This document shows, piece after piece, positions 49,493 through 59,063 of a stretch of DNA of 64,000 nt. Source of the DNA: Whitmania pigra (taxonomy: Eukaryota > Annelida > Clitellata > Hirudinida > Haemopidae); assembly GCA_021613335.1 (NCBI GenBank), contig JAJTWR010000070.1, positions 186,001 through 250,000 of the forward strand, given 5' to 3'. Numbering within the stretch: the first letter of the stretch is position 1; each line of letters opens with the position of its first letter. The notes below the pieces were generated by a model. It had not been told where the DNA came from and did not search any database. It saw nothing but the letters and a program-made list of their open reading frames with translations. The position numbers and the translations under genes were made by a program.

Positions 49493-51951
49493 TGGATATT
49501 CAATTTTACGGTGAAACGCTGTGGCCGGGTAAACTTGGGCAGTTTTTTATTGTATTGGCGTTTGGCGCTTCTTTGCTTTCTGCCGTTGCTTATTTTTATG
49601 CGACAAAAAATAAAGTTTTAGAAGATAAATCGTGGGCAAAAATTGCCCGTTATGCATTTTTAATCAACTTTGCTTCGGTTATTGGCATTGGCGTATTGCT
49701 TTTTTACCTTATCTTAAATCATTATAACGAATATAATTACGTATATTCTCATTCAAGCAAAACCTTACCGGTTTATTACATTGTTTCTGCATTTTGGGAA
49801 GGGCAAGAGGGTAGTTTTTGGCTTTGGGCTTTTTGGCAATCTTTACTCGGAACTATTTTGATTTGGAAGGCCAAGAATTGGGAAAACCCCGTAATGACGA
49901 TAGTGTCTCTTTCACAGGTATTTCTTACCTCTATGCTTTTAGGGGTTGAAATTTTTGGCGAGCGTTTGGGAAGTTCTCCTTTTATACTGTTGCGCCAAGC
50001 GGTTAACCTGCCTGAAATGGCTCCTGTTGTTTTTCAAAATCCGGAAAATCTAAAAAACTATTTAAAATTTATCACCGATGGACGGGGTTTAAATCCATTG
50101 TTACAAAATTATTGGATGGTGATACATCCGCCTACTTTATTTTTAGGTTTTGCAAGCATGGTGGTGCCTTTTGCTTATACTATTGCCGCATTATGGAATC
50201 GCCGTTACAAAGAATGGATTAAACCGACTTTGCCTTGGATTTTGTTTGCAGTCATGATTTTAGGCGCCGGTATTATTATGGGATCTTTTTGGGCTTATGA
50301 AGCGCTAAATTTTGGCGGTTTTTGGGCTTGGGATCCCGTTGAAAACGCCTCTATTATTCCTTGGTTAACATTAATTGGCGGTTTGCACGTACTTATTTCA
50401 TACAAAAATACAGGACATGCCTACTTTACGGCTATTGCTTTGATACTTATTAGTTTTGTATTGGTGTTATATGCATCGTTTTTAACCCGTAGCGGTATTT
50501 TAGGGGAAACCTCGGTACATTCTTTTACCGATTTGGGAATGACAAGCCATTTGATTGTATATAACCTCTTTTTTTTATTTTTGGCAATGGTGACTGTAGC
50601 TCTAAGATGGAAAGAGTTACCCATTACTCAAAAAGAAGAAGAAACTTATTCAAGAGAGTTTTGGATGTTTATCGGCGCTTTAGTGGTAACAGTTTCTTGT
50701 ATACATGTTATTTTTGCCACTTCTGTTCCGGTATTTAACAAAATTTTTGGAACCGACTATGCGCCTATTAAAGATTCAATACAATTTTATAACCAATGGC
50801 AGGCTCCGTTTGCGGTTTTGATTACTTTAATTTCTGGTTTTTCGCAGTTTTTGAAATACAAAAAAACCGACCCGCGAAAATTTTATGGAAGTCTTCTGTC
50901 TTCAATAATATATGCTATGGTTATTAGCGCTTTATTTGTCTGGTTAACCGGCATATATATCAATACCATGTATATATTGCTGACTTTCAGCTGTATTTTT
51001 GCGGTGTTGTCTAACGCGCGTTTACTAATCGATATTTTTAATAACAAGTCCGGCAGGCTAGCGGGGGCTGCGGTAGCCCATATTGGTTTTGCCATATTAT
51101 TGGTGGGCGCTTTGGTAGCCGCCGCCACTAGTAATACCATCTCTATTAACGAAACTAATTTTATACCGGTAAAAGATTTTGAAAAAGTGGCAAAACCTGG
51201 CGAAAATATTATGTTGTATAAAAACGAACCCAAAAAAATGGGTAAGTATACCGTAACTTATGTTAGCGATACTACGGTTGAACCGAATACTTATTACAAA
51301 ATAAATTTTAAAGTTATTGACGAAAAAACCGGGCATATTAAAAAAAACTTCACCGTTAGCCCAAGTATACAGGAAAATGGTAAAATGGGTTTAATTGCTT
51401 CGCCTGATACCAAGCATTTTATAACTTCGGATATTTATACGCATATTACCAGCGCTGCGCTCAAAAAACAGGAACATGCCGACCGCCAAGATGAAAACTG
51501 GGAAGAACCTCGTATCGTTAAATTAAAGATAGGAGACACCGTTCATGTAAGCAGCGGGGTTTTAACGGTGAAATCTATTGATAAAAACCCGCAAATACGA
51601 GATTTAAATATCAGTAAAGGCGATTTGGCCGTAGGCTTGTCTTTAGAAATTGACGTTGGCGGAAATATCTACAAAACCGCACCGGTATTCTTGATTAAAG
51701 GCAGCAATGTTTTTGATTTTGCCAAAACGGTTGATGCGCTCGGACTGCGTTTCAGATTTACCAAAATCATTCCTGAAGAAGATAAATTTGAAATTCATAT
51801 TTATCAGAAACCCCGCCAAGCTAATGATTGGATCGTTTTTAAATCCATAGAATTTCCGTACATCAATTTGTATTGGTTAGGTACTGTTGTGATGGTAGCA
51901 GGCTTTTTGATTTCGATTTTTCGAAGAAATAAAGACTTAGCCAGAAGGTAA
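49492..51951 (+). CDS. ccmF: Cytochrome c haem lyase subunit CcmF
   Basis: An 819-residue multi-pass inner-membrane protein that joins haem from CcmE to apocytochromes. The tryptophan-rich haem-handling motif is GGFWAWDPVENAS, with conserved VIHPPTLFLGFAS and LTRSGILGETSVHSF nearby. A large C-terminal periplasmic domain (about 570-780) precedes the final helix. It starts one nt inside the ccmE stop and its stop overlaps the DUF2520 gene by one nt. Confidence 0.93.
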   Translation: MDIQFYGETLWPGKLGQFFIVLAFGASLLSAVAYFYATKNKVLEDKSWAKIARYAFLINFASVIGIGVLLFYLILNHYNEYNYVYSHSSKTLPVYYIVSAFWEGQEGSFWLWAFWQSLLGTILIWKAKNWENPVMTIVSLSQVFLTSMLLGVEIFGERLGSSPFILLRQAVNLPEMAPVVFQNPENLKNYLKFITDGRGLNPLLQNYWMVIHPPTLFLGFASMVVPFAYTIAALWNRRYKEWIKPTLPWILFAVMILGAGIIMGSFWAYEALNFGGFWAWDPVENASIIPWLTLIGGLHVLISYKNTGHAYFTAIALILISFVLVLYASFLTRSGILGETSVHSFTDLGMTSHLIVYNLFFLFLAMVTVALRWKELPITQKEEETYSREFWMFIGALVVTVSCIHVIFATSVPVFNKIFGTDYAPIKDSIQFYNQWQAPFAVLITLISGFSQFLKYKKTDPRKFYGSLLSSIIYAMVISALFVWLTGIYINTMYILLTFSCIFAVLSNARLLIDIFNNKSGRLAGAAVAHIGFAILLVGALVAAATSNTISINETNFIPVKDFEKVAKPGENIMLYKNEPKKMGKYTVTYVSDTTVEPNTYYKINFKVIDEKTGHIKKNFTVSPSIQENGKMGLIASPDTKHFITSDIYTHITSAALKKQEHADRQDENWEEPRIVKLKIGDTVHVSSGVLTVKSIDKNPQIRDLNISKGDLAVGLSLEIDVGGNIYKTAPVFLIKGSNVFDFAKTVDALGLRFRFTKIIPEEDKFEIHIYQKPRQANDWIVFKSIEFPYINLYWLGTVVMVAGFLISIFRRNKDLARR

Positions 51952-52709
51952 TGAATATTGTTGTAATCGGTTCGGGTAATGTAGCTACTCATTTGGCAAA
52001 GGCCTTACGCAGCGTAAGGGTTAACGTGCTGCAAATATGGTCTAAAAATTTTGAACATGCCAAGGCATTAAGCGAACAAATAGGAGCGGAGCCGATAGAC
52101 GATTTGAGTAAAGTTGTTCAGGCCGATTTTTGTTTTATAGCGATAAAAGATGACGCTATAGCTGAAGTTGTAAGGCAACTCAACCATTTTAAAGGCATTA
52201 TTGCCCATACGGCGGGCTTTGTTTCTGTCGAGGTGTTTAAAAATACCGCCGCTGATTACGGCGTTTTTTATCCCTTGCAAACTTTTTCAAAAAACAGGGC
52301 AATTTCTTTCGCTCATGTTCCTCTTTGTATAGAAGCAAATAACCGGCAAACTAAGATTCGATTGCTAAGTTTGGCAAAAAAATTAAGTCAAAAGGTTTTT
52401 GAAATAAATTCAGCCCAGCGTAAAATATTACATTTAGCGGCTGTTTTTGCCTGTAATTTCCCTAATCATTTATACAACCTGTCGGCACAACTTTTAAATG
52501 CTCATCAAATTGATTTTGATATTATACGGCCGCTTATTTTAGAAACGGCTCAAAAAGTACAAAATAATTTGCCGGGGCAGGTGCAAACCGGTCCTGCGGT
52601 TAGAGGCGATGAGCAAACCATACGGCAGCATTTGTTACTGCTTAACGAATGGCCTATATTTGCCGATCTTTACGATTTATTAAGCAATAGTATTAAAAGT
52701 AGTAAATAA
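51951..52709 (+). CDS. Rossmann-fold DUF2520 protein
   Basis: A 252-residue protein with an N-terminal NAD(P)-binding Rossmann domain (VVIGSGNVATHLAKAL) related to ProC-like oxidoreductases and a C-terminal DUF2520 domain (CNFPNHLYNLSAQLL). The family has no established reaction that I can name with confidence. It is translationally coupled to ccmF by a one-nt overlap (TAATG). Confidence 0.85.
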   Translation: MNIVVIGSGNVATHLAKALRSVRVNVLQIWSKNFEHAKALSEQIGAEPIDDLSKVVQADFCFIAIKDDAIAEVVRQLNHFKGIIAHTAGFVSVEVFKNTAADYGVFYPLQTFSKNRAISFAHVPLCIEANNRQTKIRLLSLAKKLSQKVFEINSAQRKILHLAAVFACNFPNHLYNLSAQLLNAHQIDFDIIRPLILETAQKVQNNLPGQVQTGPAVRGDEQTIRQHLLLLNEWPIFADLYDLLSNSIKSSK

Positions 52710-52751
52710 TTGCGATTTATATTTATAGCTAGTAATTTTACGGCGTTAAAT

Positions 52752-53084
52752 ATGAATTTATATAAATTAAAAATAAATTTTGAAGAGAAGGATAAGCAAT
52801 CCATAGAATTGTTTATTGCTGCCGGCGAAGATGTATTGGATGTAGTATTGGATAATCAGATAGAATTACAGCATAACTGTGGCGGAGTTTGTGGTTGTAG
52901 TACTTGTCATATCTACGTAAACGCGGGTATGGGTAATATTCAAGAAATTTCTGAAAAAGAAGAGGATTTTATAGACAGGGCAGTTCGTCCGAAAATTACA
53001 TCGCGTTTAGCTTGTCAGTGTGTAGTTTTAGATGGGGATATCGAAATTACCATTCCAGACCAATCAGGATTTTTAGGTCATTAG
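52752..53084 (+). CDS. fdx: [2Fe-2S] ferredoxin, adrenodoxin type
   Basis: A 110-residue plant/vertebrate-type ferredoxin. Cluster ligands are the three Cys in NCGGVCGCSTCH, spaced as in ISC-type Fdx, and a fourth in RLACQCV. The C-terminal pattern ITIPDQ is also typical. ATG 52752 is chosen over the TTG-opened frame at 52710. It lies 84 bp upstream of iscX; the pair recalls the end of the E. coli isc operon (fdx-iscX), so it probably feeds electrons to Fe-S cluster assembly. Confidence 0.9.
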   Translation: MNLYKLKINFEEKDKQSIELFIAAGEDVLDVVLDNQIELQHNCGGVCGCSTCHIYVNAGMGNIQEISEKEEDFIDRAVRPKITSRLACQCVVLDGDIEITIPDQSGFLGH

Positions 53085-53168
53085 GTTTAAAATTTTAAAG
53101 CTTAAAAGGGTTAAGCAGAAAACCTAAAATGCTTACGCTACATCGTATAATTACAATCGCAATCTAAA

Positions 53169-53411
53169 ATGAATAAAGATAAATTTGCATTACCCATATA
53201 TTGGAACGATTACGAAGATATAGCTCAAGAGCTTTATGAGAAATTTGGAGATGAATTTGGCGAGGCCAAAATATACCGTATTCGTTTTACCGATTTGCTG
53301 GAATGGGTGTTGTCGTTACCAAATTTTAAAGGCGCGCGCGAAGAAAGCAATGAAGGCCACTTAGAACAAATCCAATCGGCTTGGGTGTACGAGTGGAGAG
53401 ATAATCAATAA
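53169..53411 (+). CDS. iscX: Fe-S assembly protein IscX
   Basis: An 80-residue acidic protein with the IscX pattern WNDYEDIAQELYEKFGD and TDLLEWVLSLPNF, and an ending HLEQIQSAWVYEW. IscX binds IscS and iron and tunes cluster assembly. Neighbouring fdx supports the call. Confidence 0.9.
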   Translation: MNKDKFALPIYWNDYEDIAQELYEKFGDEFGEAKIYRIRFTDLLEWVLSLPNFKGAREESNEGHLEQIQSAWVYEWRDNQ

Positions 53412-53457
53412 TTTTAACTTAAAATACCAAGCCCTATCAGCGTAAAATATCTGCATT

Positions 53458-53985
53458 ATGTTGCTCCAAAAGTTAAAACATATTACCACTTTTATTTTTG
53501 ATGTAGACGGGGTTTTAACCGATGGAAGCATACAAGCTACCGAAAGCGGCGAGCTATTGCGTACCTTTAATATTAAAGATGGTTATGCCATGCAACTGGC
53601 CGTTAAAAAGGGTTACAAAATATGTATCATTTCCGGAGGCAAGGGGGCGGCTATGCAAACCCGATTTGCCAATTTAGGCATTACCGATGTTTTTTTGGAG
53701 ACGACTGATAAAGTAAAAGTTTTTCGAGAATATCTTCTTCAAAACCATATCGAAAAGCATCAGGTGTTATATATGGGGGATGATTTGCCCGATTTAGAAG
53801 TGATGAAGATGGTTGGGGTTGCCGCCTGTCCGGCAGACGCCGTAGACCAAATCAAGCAAATCAGCATATATATTTCCTCGTTTAAAGGCGGTAAAACTGC
53901 CGCAAGAGACGTTATTGAAAAAGCGCTTAAAGCGCAAAAAAAATGGGCAAATACAGATATTTCAGCTTTAGAAGCAGACAAATAA
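53458..53985 (+). CDS. kdsC: KdsC-like HAD phosphatase
   Basis: A 175-residue C0-type HAD phosphatase. DVDGVLTDGSIQ carries the nucleophile and acid Asp, IISGG the second motif, and YMGDDLPDLEVMK the metal-binding acids. It resembles 3-deoxy-D-manno-octulosonate 8-phosphate phosphatase, which makes Kdo for lipopolysaccharide. It follows iscX by 46 bp. Confidence 0.88.
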   Translation: MLLQKLKHITTFIFDVDGVLTDGSIQATESGELLRTFNIKDGYAMQLAVKKGYKICIISGGKGAAMQTRFANLGITDVFLETTDKVKVFREYLLQNHIEKHQVLYMGDDLPDLEVMKMVGVAACPADAVDQIKQISIYISSFKGGKTAARDVIEKALKAQKKWANTDISALEADK

Positions 53986-54097
53986 GAATATTTGTTGGGG
54001 AAATATCTATGAATAAAATTTTAACTATTTGACATTCAACATATTATTTGTATGGATATGAAACTTTATAAAAATTCCAATACAACCATGTCTTTTT

Positions 54098-54201
54098 TTA
54101 ACCTGAGCTCGATAATTAAAAATCGGCCAATTGCTTGGTTTTAACGGTTTGGTATTTGATTGCAAGTTTTTACCCTAAAATATTGATCGAACTCAGGTTA
54201 A
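54098..54201. repeat. 104-bp MITE-like element with 16-bp terminal inverted repeats
   Basis: TTAACCTGAGCTCGAT (54098-54113) and ATCGAACTCAGGTTAA (54186-54201) are inverse at 15 of 16 positions. The 72-bp interior has no reading frame. It lies in the 384-bp spacer 53986-54369 between convergent kdsC-like and aroC genes; the remaining spacer holds no other clear feature. It could be a deletion derivative of an insertion sequence. Confidence 0.6.
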
Positions 54202-54369
54202 TATTACTTTGATAAAAGATAATCTACAACCATATTCCAATTCTCAAATCCAAGTTTTCCAAACTGAATCTATTCACCTTTGAATTCTGTTGCTCTATTA
54301 TTTGGTTTATCGTTAACAAAGATAACCGCCAATACAAATTAGATGATTTTAGAGCGGCCGTAGCCTCGT

Positions 54370-55458
54370 CTAAATAATTCTATTGCTTTTGCTTCTTAAC
54401 AGCATATCGGCCAGTACTAAGGCAGTCATTGCCTCTACAATAACTACCGCTCTGGGAACTACACAAGGATCATGACGTCCTTTTCCTTTAATTTCTGTTG
54501 CTTTGCCTGCTGCATTTATGGTTTGTTGCTTGCCCATAATGGTGGCAACAGGTTTAAATGCAATTTTAAAAGCGATATCCATACCGTTGCTGATACCGCC
54601 TTGAATACCGCCCGAGTAATTGGTTAAAGTTTTTGGTTTTTCGCCGGCAATAAAAATATCGTTATGTTCGGTTCCGCGCATCTCGCTGCCTTCAAAACCG
54701 GAGCCGTATTGGAAACCATGCACCGCATTGATACTTAACATCGCTTTACCCAATTCTGCATGTAATTTATCAAAAACAGGTTCTCCCAAGCCTATAGGGC
54801 AATTTTTTACAATGCAACTTATTTTACCGCCAATGGTATCGCCTTCTTTTCTTACCGAATCAATAAGTTCAATCATCCGGTTAGCCGTAATTATATCTAC
54901 GCATCTGACCATGTTTTCTTCTCTTAATCGCAAAGCTTCCCGTAGCTTATTTGCATCTATATCCGGGGCGTTTATTTTGCCCACCGCACATACGTGAGCA
55001 AAAATATCGATACCTGATTGTTGTAAAAACAATTTGGCTATGGCTCCGGCAGCAACCCTTGCGGCAGTTTCTCGGGCGCTTGAGCGGCCGCCGCCACGAT
55101 GATCTCTTATGCCGTATTTGGCATCATAGGTGTAATCGGCATGAGAAGGACGGTAAACATCTGTATTATGGTTATAATCTTTTGACCGTTGATCTTCGTT
55201 TGGGATTATGATAGCAATAGGAGTACCGGTACTTTTTCCTTCAAAAACCCCCGATAAGATTTGAGCGGTATCGCTTTCTTTTCTTTGCGTAGTTATTTTA
55301 GACTGTCCGGGTTTACGCTTATCTAATTCTGCGCGGATAAAATCCATATCAATATTCAATCCGGCCGGGCAGCCGTCTACAATTACTCCTATAGCCGGGC
55401 CATGAGATTCTCCAAACGTGGTAATTTTAAACAAAATGCCAAAAGAATTTCCAGCCAT
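54370..55458 (-). CDS. aroC: Chorismate synthase
   Basis: A 362-residue FMN-dependent enzyme that makes chorismate from EPSP, the last step of the shikimate pathway. Signatures are [46 protein letters not shown] (split over the flavin site) and GISNGMDI. It ends the pheA-aroF-aroA-aroC unit; a 39-bp gap separates it from aroA. Confidence 0.96.
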   Translation of the reverse strand: MAGNSFGILFKITTFGESHGPAIGVIVDGCPAGLNIDMDFIRAELDKRKPGQSKITTQRKESDTAQILSGVFEGKSTGTPIAIIIPNEDQRSKDYNHNTDVYRPSHADYTYDAKYGIRDHRGGGRSSARETAARVAAGAIAKLFLQQSGIDIFAHVCAVGKINAPDIDANKLREALRLREENMVRCVDIITANRMIELIDSVRKEGDTIGGKISCIVKNCPIGLGEPVFDKLHAELGKAMLSINAVHGFQYGSGFEGSEMRGTEHNDIFIAGEKPKTLTNYSGGIQGGISNGMDIAFKIAFKPVATIMGKQQTINAAGKATEIKGKGRHDPCVVPRAVVIVEAMTALVLADMLLRSKSNRII

Positions 55459-55497
55459 ATTATTTCCGATTTTATTAAACTAAATAAACAATTTGAA

Positions 55498-56772
55498 TTA
55501 ATTAAAAAAATTACCATTGATATTAAATCCGGCTTTTTTTAAATCCAGCCAATAATCGGGGTAAGATTTATCCACCACTTTTGCTTTTTCAATCTCAATT
55601 TCTTTAACCTTAAGGGCAAGCGGAGCAAATGCCATCGCCATACGATGATCTTCGTAAGTGGCAATCGTGATTTTATCGCCAAAGCGTAAAGTTGAACAAT
55701 CTAATTTGTAAAAAAGATTTTCTTCGGTAAATCTTACTCCAATTTTTGCCAATTCTGTTTGCAGCGCCAACACGCGATTGGTTTCTTTAATTTTTAGGGT
55801 TTCTAGGCCTGTAAATGTAGCGTTGTATCCTAAAGCGGCACAAATAACCACAAGGGTTTGAGCCAAATCAGGGCATTTTTTCATATCAAACACCTGATTT
55901 TCGAAAGCTTCAGTTACTTTTTCTATGTAAAGACCACGATGAGTAAAGGTTGATTTTACGCCGAAACGCTCCATAATTTTGGCAATAACGCTATCGCCTT
56001 GCAGGCTGTTTTTTTTTAATCCCGGCAATAATATCTTGGCTTTATCGGCTAATGCCGCCACTGAATACCAGTACGAAGCAGCGCTCCAATCAGGTTCTAT
56101 GTAAATGGTATGGTTGTTAAAGGTTTGCGGTTTAATTTGAATGGCGTTTTGGTTCCATTGGTGGGCAATACCTGTTTGGTTTAATAACGATAGGGTCATG
56201 GTTAGGTAAGGTTGAGAGGTAAGCTCGCCTTCTGTTTCTAAAGTTAAACCCATAGGCAGGCTAGGCGCAATCATTAATAATGCGGAAATATACTGGCTGC
56301 TTATATCGCCTTTAACTTTTACGCTTTGTTGTTTTTGTTGCAACGGGCCATTAATTTTTAACGGCGGGAAACCTTGTTTTTCCATATAAGAAATATCGGC
56401 TCCCAAATTTCTTAACGCTTCTACTAAAATGCCGATCGGACGTTGTTTCATTCTTTGGGTGCCTGTAAGCTCAAAACTACCTGTTTGAGTAGCTAAATAG
56501 GCAGTTAAAAAACGCATGGCTGTGCCGGCAGGTCCTGTATCAATTATTTTTGAACCTTGTTCAAAAGAATCAGAATTTATGGCTGCAGACTTTAAACTTT
56601 TTTGCAAAATTACCGTATCGGCGGCAATACTTAGGTTTTCTATCTTAACGCGGCCTTTGCTTAAGGCATTAATTATTAAAGCTCGGTTACATTCGCTTTT
56701 AGAGCCTGTTAAATGAATAGTGGCATTAATGTTTTTGGTTTTGTTAAAAGAAACCAGAAGATGTTCTGACAT
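55498..56772 (-). CDS. aroA: 3-phosphoshikimate 1-carboxyvinyltransferase (EPSP synthase)
   Basis: A 424-residue two-domain enzyme that adds enolpyruvyl to shikimate-3-phosphate. LTGSKSECNRALI binds phosphate, DTGPAGTAMRFLTAYLA is the LxPGxxxTAMR-equivalent loop, and KETNRVLAL plus YEDHRMAMAFAPLAL are C-terminal signatures. The spelling DTGPAGTAMR has Ala where many EPSP synthases have NAGTAMR, as usual in this phylum. It lies in the middle of the aromatic operon. Confidence 0.94.
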   Translation of the reverse strand: MSEHLLVSFNKTKNINATIHLTGSKSECNRALIINALSKGRVKIENLSIAADTVILQKSLKSAAINSDSFEQGSKIIDTGPAGTAMRFLTAYLATQTGSFELTGTQRMKQRPIGILVEALRNLGADISYMEKQGFPPLKINGPLQQKQQSVKVKGDISSQYISALLMIAPSLPMGLTLETEGELTSQPYLTMTLSLLNQTGIAHQWNQNAIQIKPQTFNNHTIYIEPDWSAASYWYSVAALADKAKILLPGLKKNSLQGDSVIAKIMERFGVKSTFTHRGLYIEKVTEAFENQVFDMKKCPDLAQTLVVICAALGYNATFTGLETLKIKETNRVLALQTELAKIGVRFTEENLFYKLDCSTLRFGDKITIATYEDHRMAMAFAPLALKVKEIEIEKAKVVDKSYPDYWLDLKKAGFNINGNFFN

Positions 56773-56842
56773 GAGTAATGGCTTAAAACAGGAAAACAGC
56801 GCTCCAATTATCTGTAGGCTTTTAAATTAATCTTTTTACTTT

Positions 56843-57982
56843 TCAGATTTTAATTCTTTCATGCGTTTGGGTTGCCAATTCTTGCCCAGTCTTTCCGGCG
56901 TTCATAATTTCAGTTTGTTTGCGGATAGATTCGTTATGAATTAATTCCAATATTTTTTCGACAAAGCCCAAATCTAATTTTAATACACTTGCAAATGCGC
57001 TTCGTTTATGTAAAATTTCATCCCAGCGGTTAACCTGAAGAATGGTAACGCCATTATCTCTTTTATACGCTCCGATTTTTTCTGTAATTTTCATGCGGTC
57101 AGCCAATTTTTGAAAAAGATGATCATCAATTTTATCAATTTGACGTCTTAACTCGGCTAAATTATCTACAAATTCTTCATTTTTAGATTCGGGCGAACGC
57201 AAAGATAATTTACCAATCAATTCACAAACCGCCGCAGGCGTTAATTGCTGTTTTGCATCCGTCCAAGCGGCAGATGGATTGATATGAGACTCAATCATCA
57301 AACCTTGCATATCTAAATCTAAAGCTGTTTGGGCAATATAAGGAATCAGTTCTCGATTACCACAAATATGGCTAGGATCGTTAATAATAGGCAATTCGGG
57401 GCATAAAGTTTTCAATTGAATAACCATTTCCCACATGGGCTCGTTGCGGAAAACGCTTTTTTCGAATGAAGAAAAGCCACGGTGTATAGCGCCAATTTTA
57501 GTAATTCCCGCTTTATTGATACGTTCGATAGCGCCAATCCACAATTGTAAATCAGGGTTTACAGGATTTTTAATCAGCACAGGCACATCATAATCTTTTA
57601 ATGCGTCTGCAATTTCTTGTACGGTAAAAGGGTTTACGGTAGAACGGGCGCCAATCCATAAAATATCTACGCCTGCTGCCAAGGCTTCTTCAACGTGCTT
57701 AGCGTTGGCAACCTCTACTGCAAGGGGCAGTTTGGTTTCTGCTTTTGCTTTTTTTAACCATTCTAAGCCAATGCTGCCTATGCCTTCAAATTCTCCGGGG
57801 CGGGTACGGGGTTTCCAAATGCCGGCTCTTAATACGCTTACCTTTCCGCAGGAGGCTAATAAGCGTGCGGTAGATAATAATTGTTCTTTGGTTTCCGCGC
57901 TGCATGGGCCTGATATAAGCAGGGGTTTATTATTTAAATTTAACCAGGTGTTTAAAGGTTGGATGTTTAATTCTAATTTCAT
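56843..57982 (-). CDS. Fused DAHP synthase (type I-beta) and AroQ chorismate mutase
   Basis: A 379-residue bifunctional enzyme. The N-terminal DAHP synthase (about 1-265) makes the first shikimate-pathway intermediate: LISGPCSAE, KPRTRPGEFEGIG and INDPSHICGNRELI are diagnostic and include metal and PEP ligands. The C-terminal chorismate mutase (about 275-365) has LAELRRQIDKIDDHLFQKLADRM and the ERxxG-like region ITEKIGAYKRDNG with catalytic Arg/Lys, converting chorismate to prephenate. The fusion lets the mutase domain serve as a feedback sensor, as known for Bacillus and Porphyromonas relatives. Confidence 0.94.
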   Translation of the reverse strand: MKLELNIQPLNTWLNLNNKPLLISGPCSAETKEQLLSTARLLASCGKVSVLRAGIWKPRTRPGEFEGIGSIGLEWLKKAKAETKLPLAVEVANAKHVEEALAAGVDILWIGARSTVNPFTVQEIADALKDYDVPVLIKNPVNPDLQLWIGAIERINKAGITKIGAIHRGFSSFEKSVFRNEPMWEMVIQLKTLCPELPIINDPSHICGNRELIPYIAQTALDLDMQGLMIESHINPSAAWTDAKQQLTPAAVCELIGKLSLRSPESKNEEFVDNLAELRRQIDKIDDHLFQKLADRMKITEKIGAYKRDNGVTILQVNRWDEILHKRSAFASVLKLDLGFVEKILELIHNESIRKQTEIMNAGKTGQELATQTHERIKI

Positions 57983-58046
57983 TGTTTATTGAGACTAATT
58001 GTGTTTTGATTTATAAAATTAGGGCTAGGTATTATCTGCTAAAGGC

Positions 58047-58880
58047 TTATACGGTGTCGTTTTTTTGATATTCGCCCATGATGTTAAAATTTACCGTATA
58101 TTTAAGAGCCTTACGGATGGCTTTATCGTAGTTTTCTATGTTTTTCCATTCCATATCAACGTAGAAATAGTAATCGTTACGTTTACCTAAAACCGGCATA
58201 GATTGGATTTTAGTTAGGTTTATGTCTAATTCTGCAAACAGATTTAAAACTCGAGCCAAAGCCCCTACGCAACTGCTGACCTGAAAAACAATGGAAGCTT
58301 TATTTACGTCTTTAATATCAATGGTTTTATCTTTTTTAAGCGCTAAAAAACGGGTATAGTTTTTTTTGTTATTTTCAATGCGGCGTTCTATAATGTTTAA
58401 TCCGTATAGTTCGGCTGCCATTGTATTTGCAATGGCCACCGTATCGGTTAGTTTTTCATCGGCAATTTTTTTAGCGCAAGCGGCAGTGTCGTTACTTTCA
58501 ATTACTTTTATGTGCGGGTATTCGTCAAAAAAATCAGCGCATTGGCGTAAGGCAATAGGGTGGGAGGTGGCAATTTTTACATCTTCGAATTTAACGCCGG
58601 GCAGAGCCATTAAATGTAATTGGATGGGTAGGTATACTTCGCCAATAACTGTAAAATTGTATTCCCTAATAAGCGTATAGTTGGGTAAAAGACTTCCGGT
58701 AATAGAATTTTCTATGGCCATAACTATAAAATCAGCCTCCCTGTTTTCTAATTTTTCACAAGTTTGTTTAAAAGAGTTACATTCAATGGTTTGTATATCT
58801 TTACCAAAAAATTTGTAGGCAGCTTCTTCATGGAAAGATGCTTTGATTCCTTGTATGGCTATTCTTTCAGATGTTTTCAT
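58047..58880 (-). CDS. pheA: Prephenate dehydratase
   Basis: A 277-residue enzyme that turns prephenate to phenylpyruvate. The catalytic domain (about 1-185) has ASFHEEAAYKFFG, VMAIENSITGSLLPNY and a KKNYTRFLAL segment containing the catalytic TRF. The ACT domain (about 195-270), GALARVLNLFAELDINLTKI and YFYVDMEW, binds Phe for feedback inhibition. It is the first gene after the attenuator and so the first target of its control. Confidence 0.95.
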   Translation of the reverse strand: MKTSERIAIQGIKASFHEEAAYKFFGKDIQTIECNSFKQTCEKLENREADFIVMAIENSITGSLLPNYTLIREYNFTVIGEVYLPIQLHLMALPGVKFEDVKIATSHPIALRQCADFFDEYPHIKVIESNDTAACAKKIADEKLTDTVAIANTMAAELYGLNIIERRIENNKKNYTRFLALKKDKTIDIKDVNKASIVFQVSSCVGALARVLNLFAELDINLTKIQSMPVLGKRNDYYFYVDMEWKNIENYDKAIRKALKYTVNFNIMGEYQKNDTV

Positions 58881-58909
58881 AAGGCGTTTAAGGCTCCAAA
58901 TGTTTAAGT

Positions 58910-58942
58910 AAAAAAAAAGTTCCGGCTTTTTAGCGCCAGAAC
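58910..58942 (-). terminator. Attenuator terminator upstream of pheA
   Basis: On the minus strand GTTCTGGC (58942-58935) pairs with GCCGGAAC (58926-58919), including one G-U pair, and nine T follow (58918-58910). It lies 30 nt before the pheA start, so it would end transcription of the leader before the operon. Confidence 0.85.
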
Positions 58943-58967
58943 CTTTTTATACATGATTAATATTTGT

Positions 58968-59045
58968 TTATATTTTCTGTATACCAATTCTGGCTCTCAC
59001 TATTAAGTAAAAGTAACCAAAGTAATATGCAGACCAGTTATTCAT
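58968..59045 (-). CDS. Leader peptide of the aromatic operon (25 residues)
   Basis: The ORF starts MNNWSAYYFGYFY, with one Trp, four Tyr and two Phe in the first 13 residues, and continues to a TAA at 58970-58968. It begins about 12 nt after the predicted transcription start and ends 25 nt before the terminator stem. Its product needs no function of its own; its translation rate would sense the supply of charged Trp, Tyr and Phe tRNAs. Confidence 0.85.
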   Translation of the reverse strand: MNNWSAYYFGYFYLIVRARIGIQKI

Positions 59046-59063
59046 TTGTATATTATACCTTGC

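Larger units (their letters stand above)
58910..59057 (-). promoter_or_regulatory. Aromatic amino acid transcription attenuator of the pheA-aroF-aroA-aroC operon
   Basis: The leader RNA can fold in two exclusive ways. GCCAGAA at 58994-58988 (codons 18-20 of the leader peptide) is complementary to TTCTGGC at 58941-58935, the 5' arm of the terminator. A ribosome stalled at the Trp/Tyr/Phe codons 4-13 leaves codons 18-20 free, so the antiterminator forms and transcription goes on. A ribosome that reaches the leader stop at 58968 covers that segment and the terminator forms. The parts are read from sequence; the mechanism is inferred from the classic trp/phe attenuators. Confidence 0.82.

Noticed and set aside
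54620..54997. Plus-strand ORFs opposite aroC
   Set aside because: aroC is clearly coding on the minus strand; these are antisense shadows.
58904..58954. A second short ORF starting MYKKVLALK and ending with three Phe, overlapping the pheA terminator
   Set aside because: The Phe codons are simply the T tract of the terminator, and the ORF covers both arms of the hairpin. The upstream leader at 58968-59045 has proper promoter spacing and sits where an attenuator peptide should.
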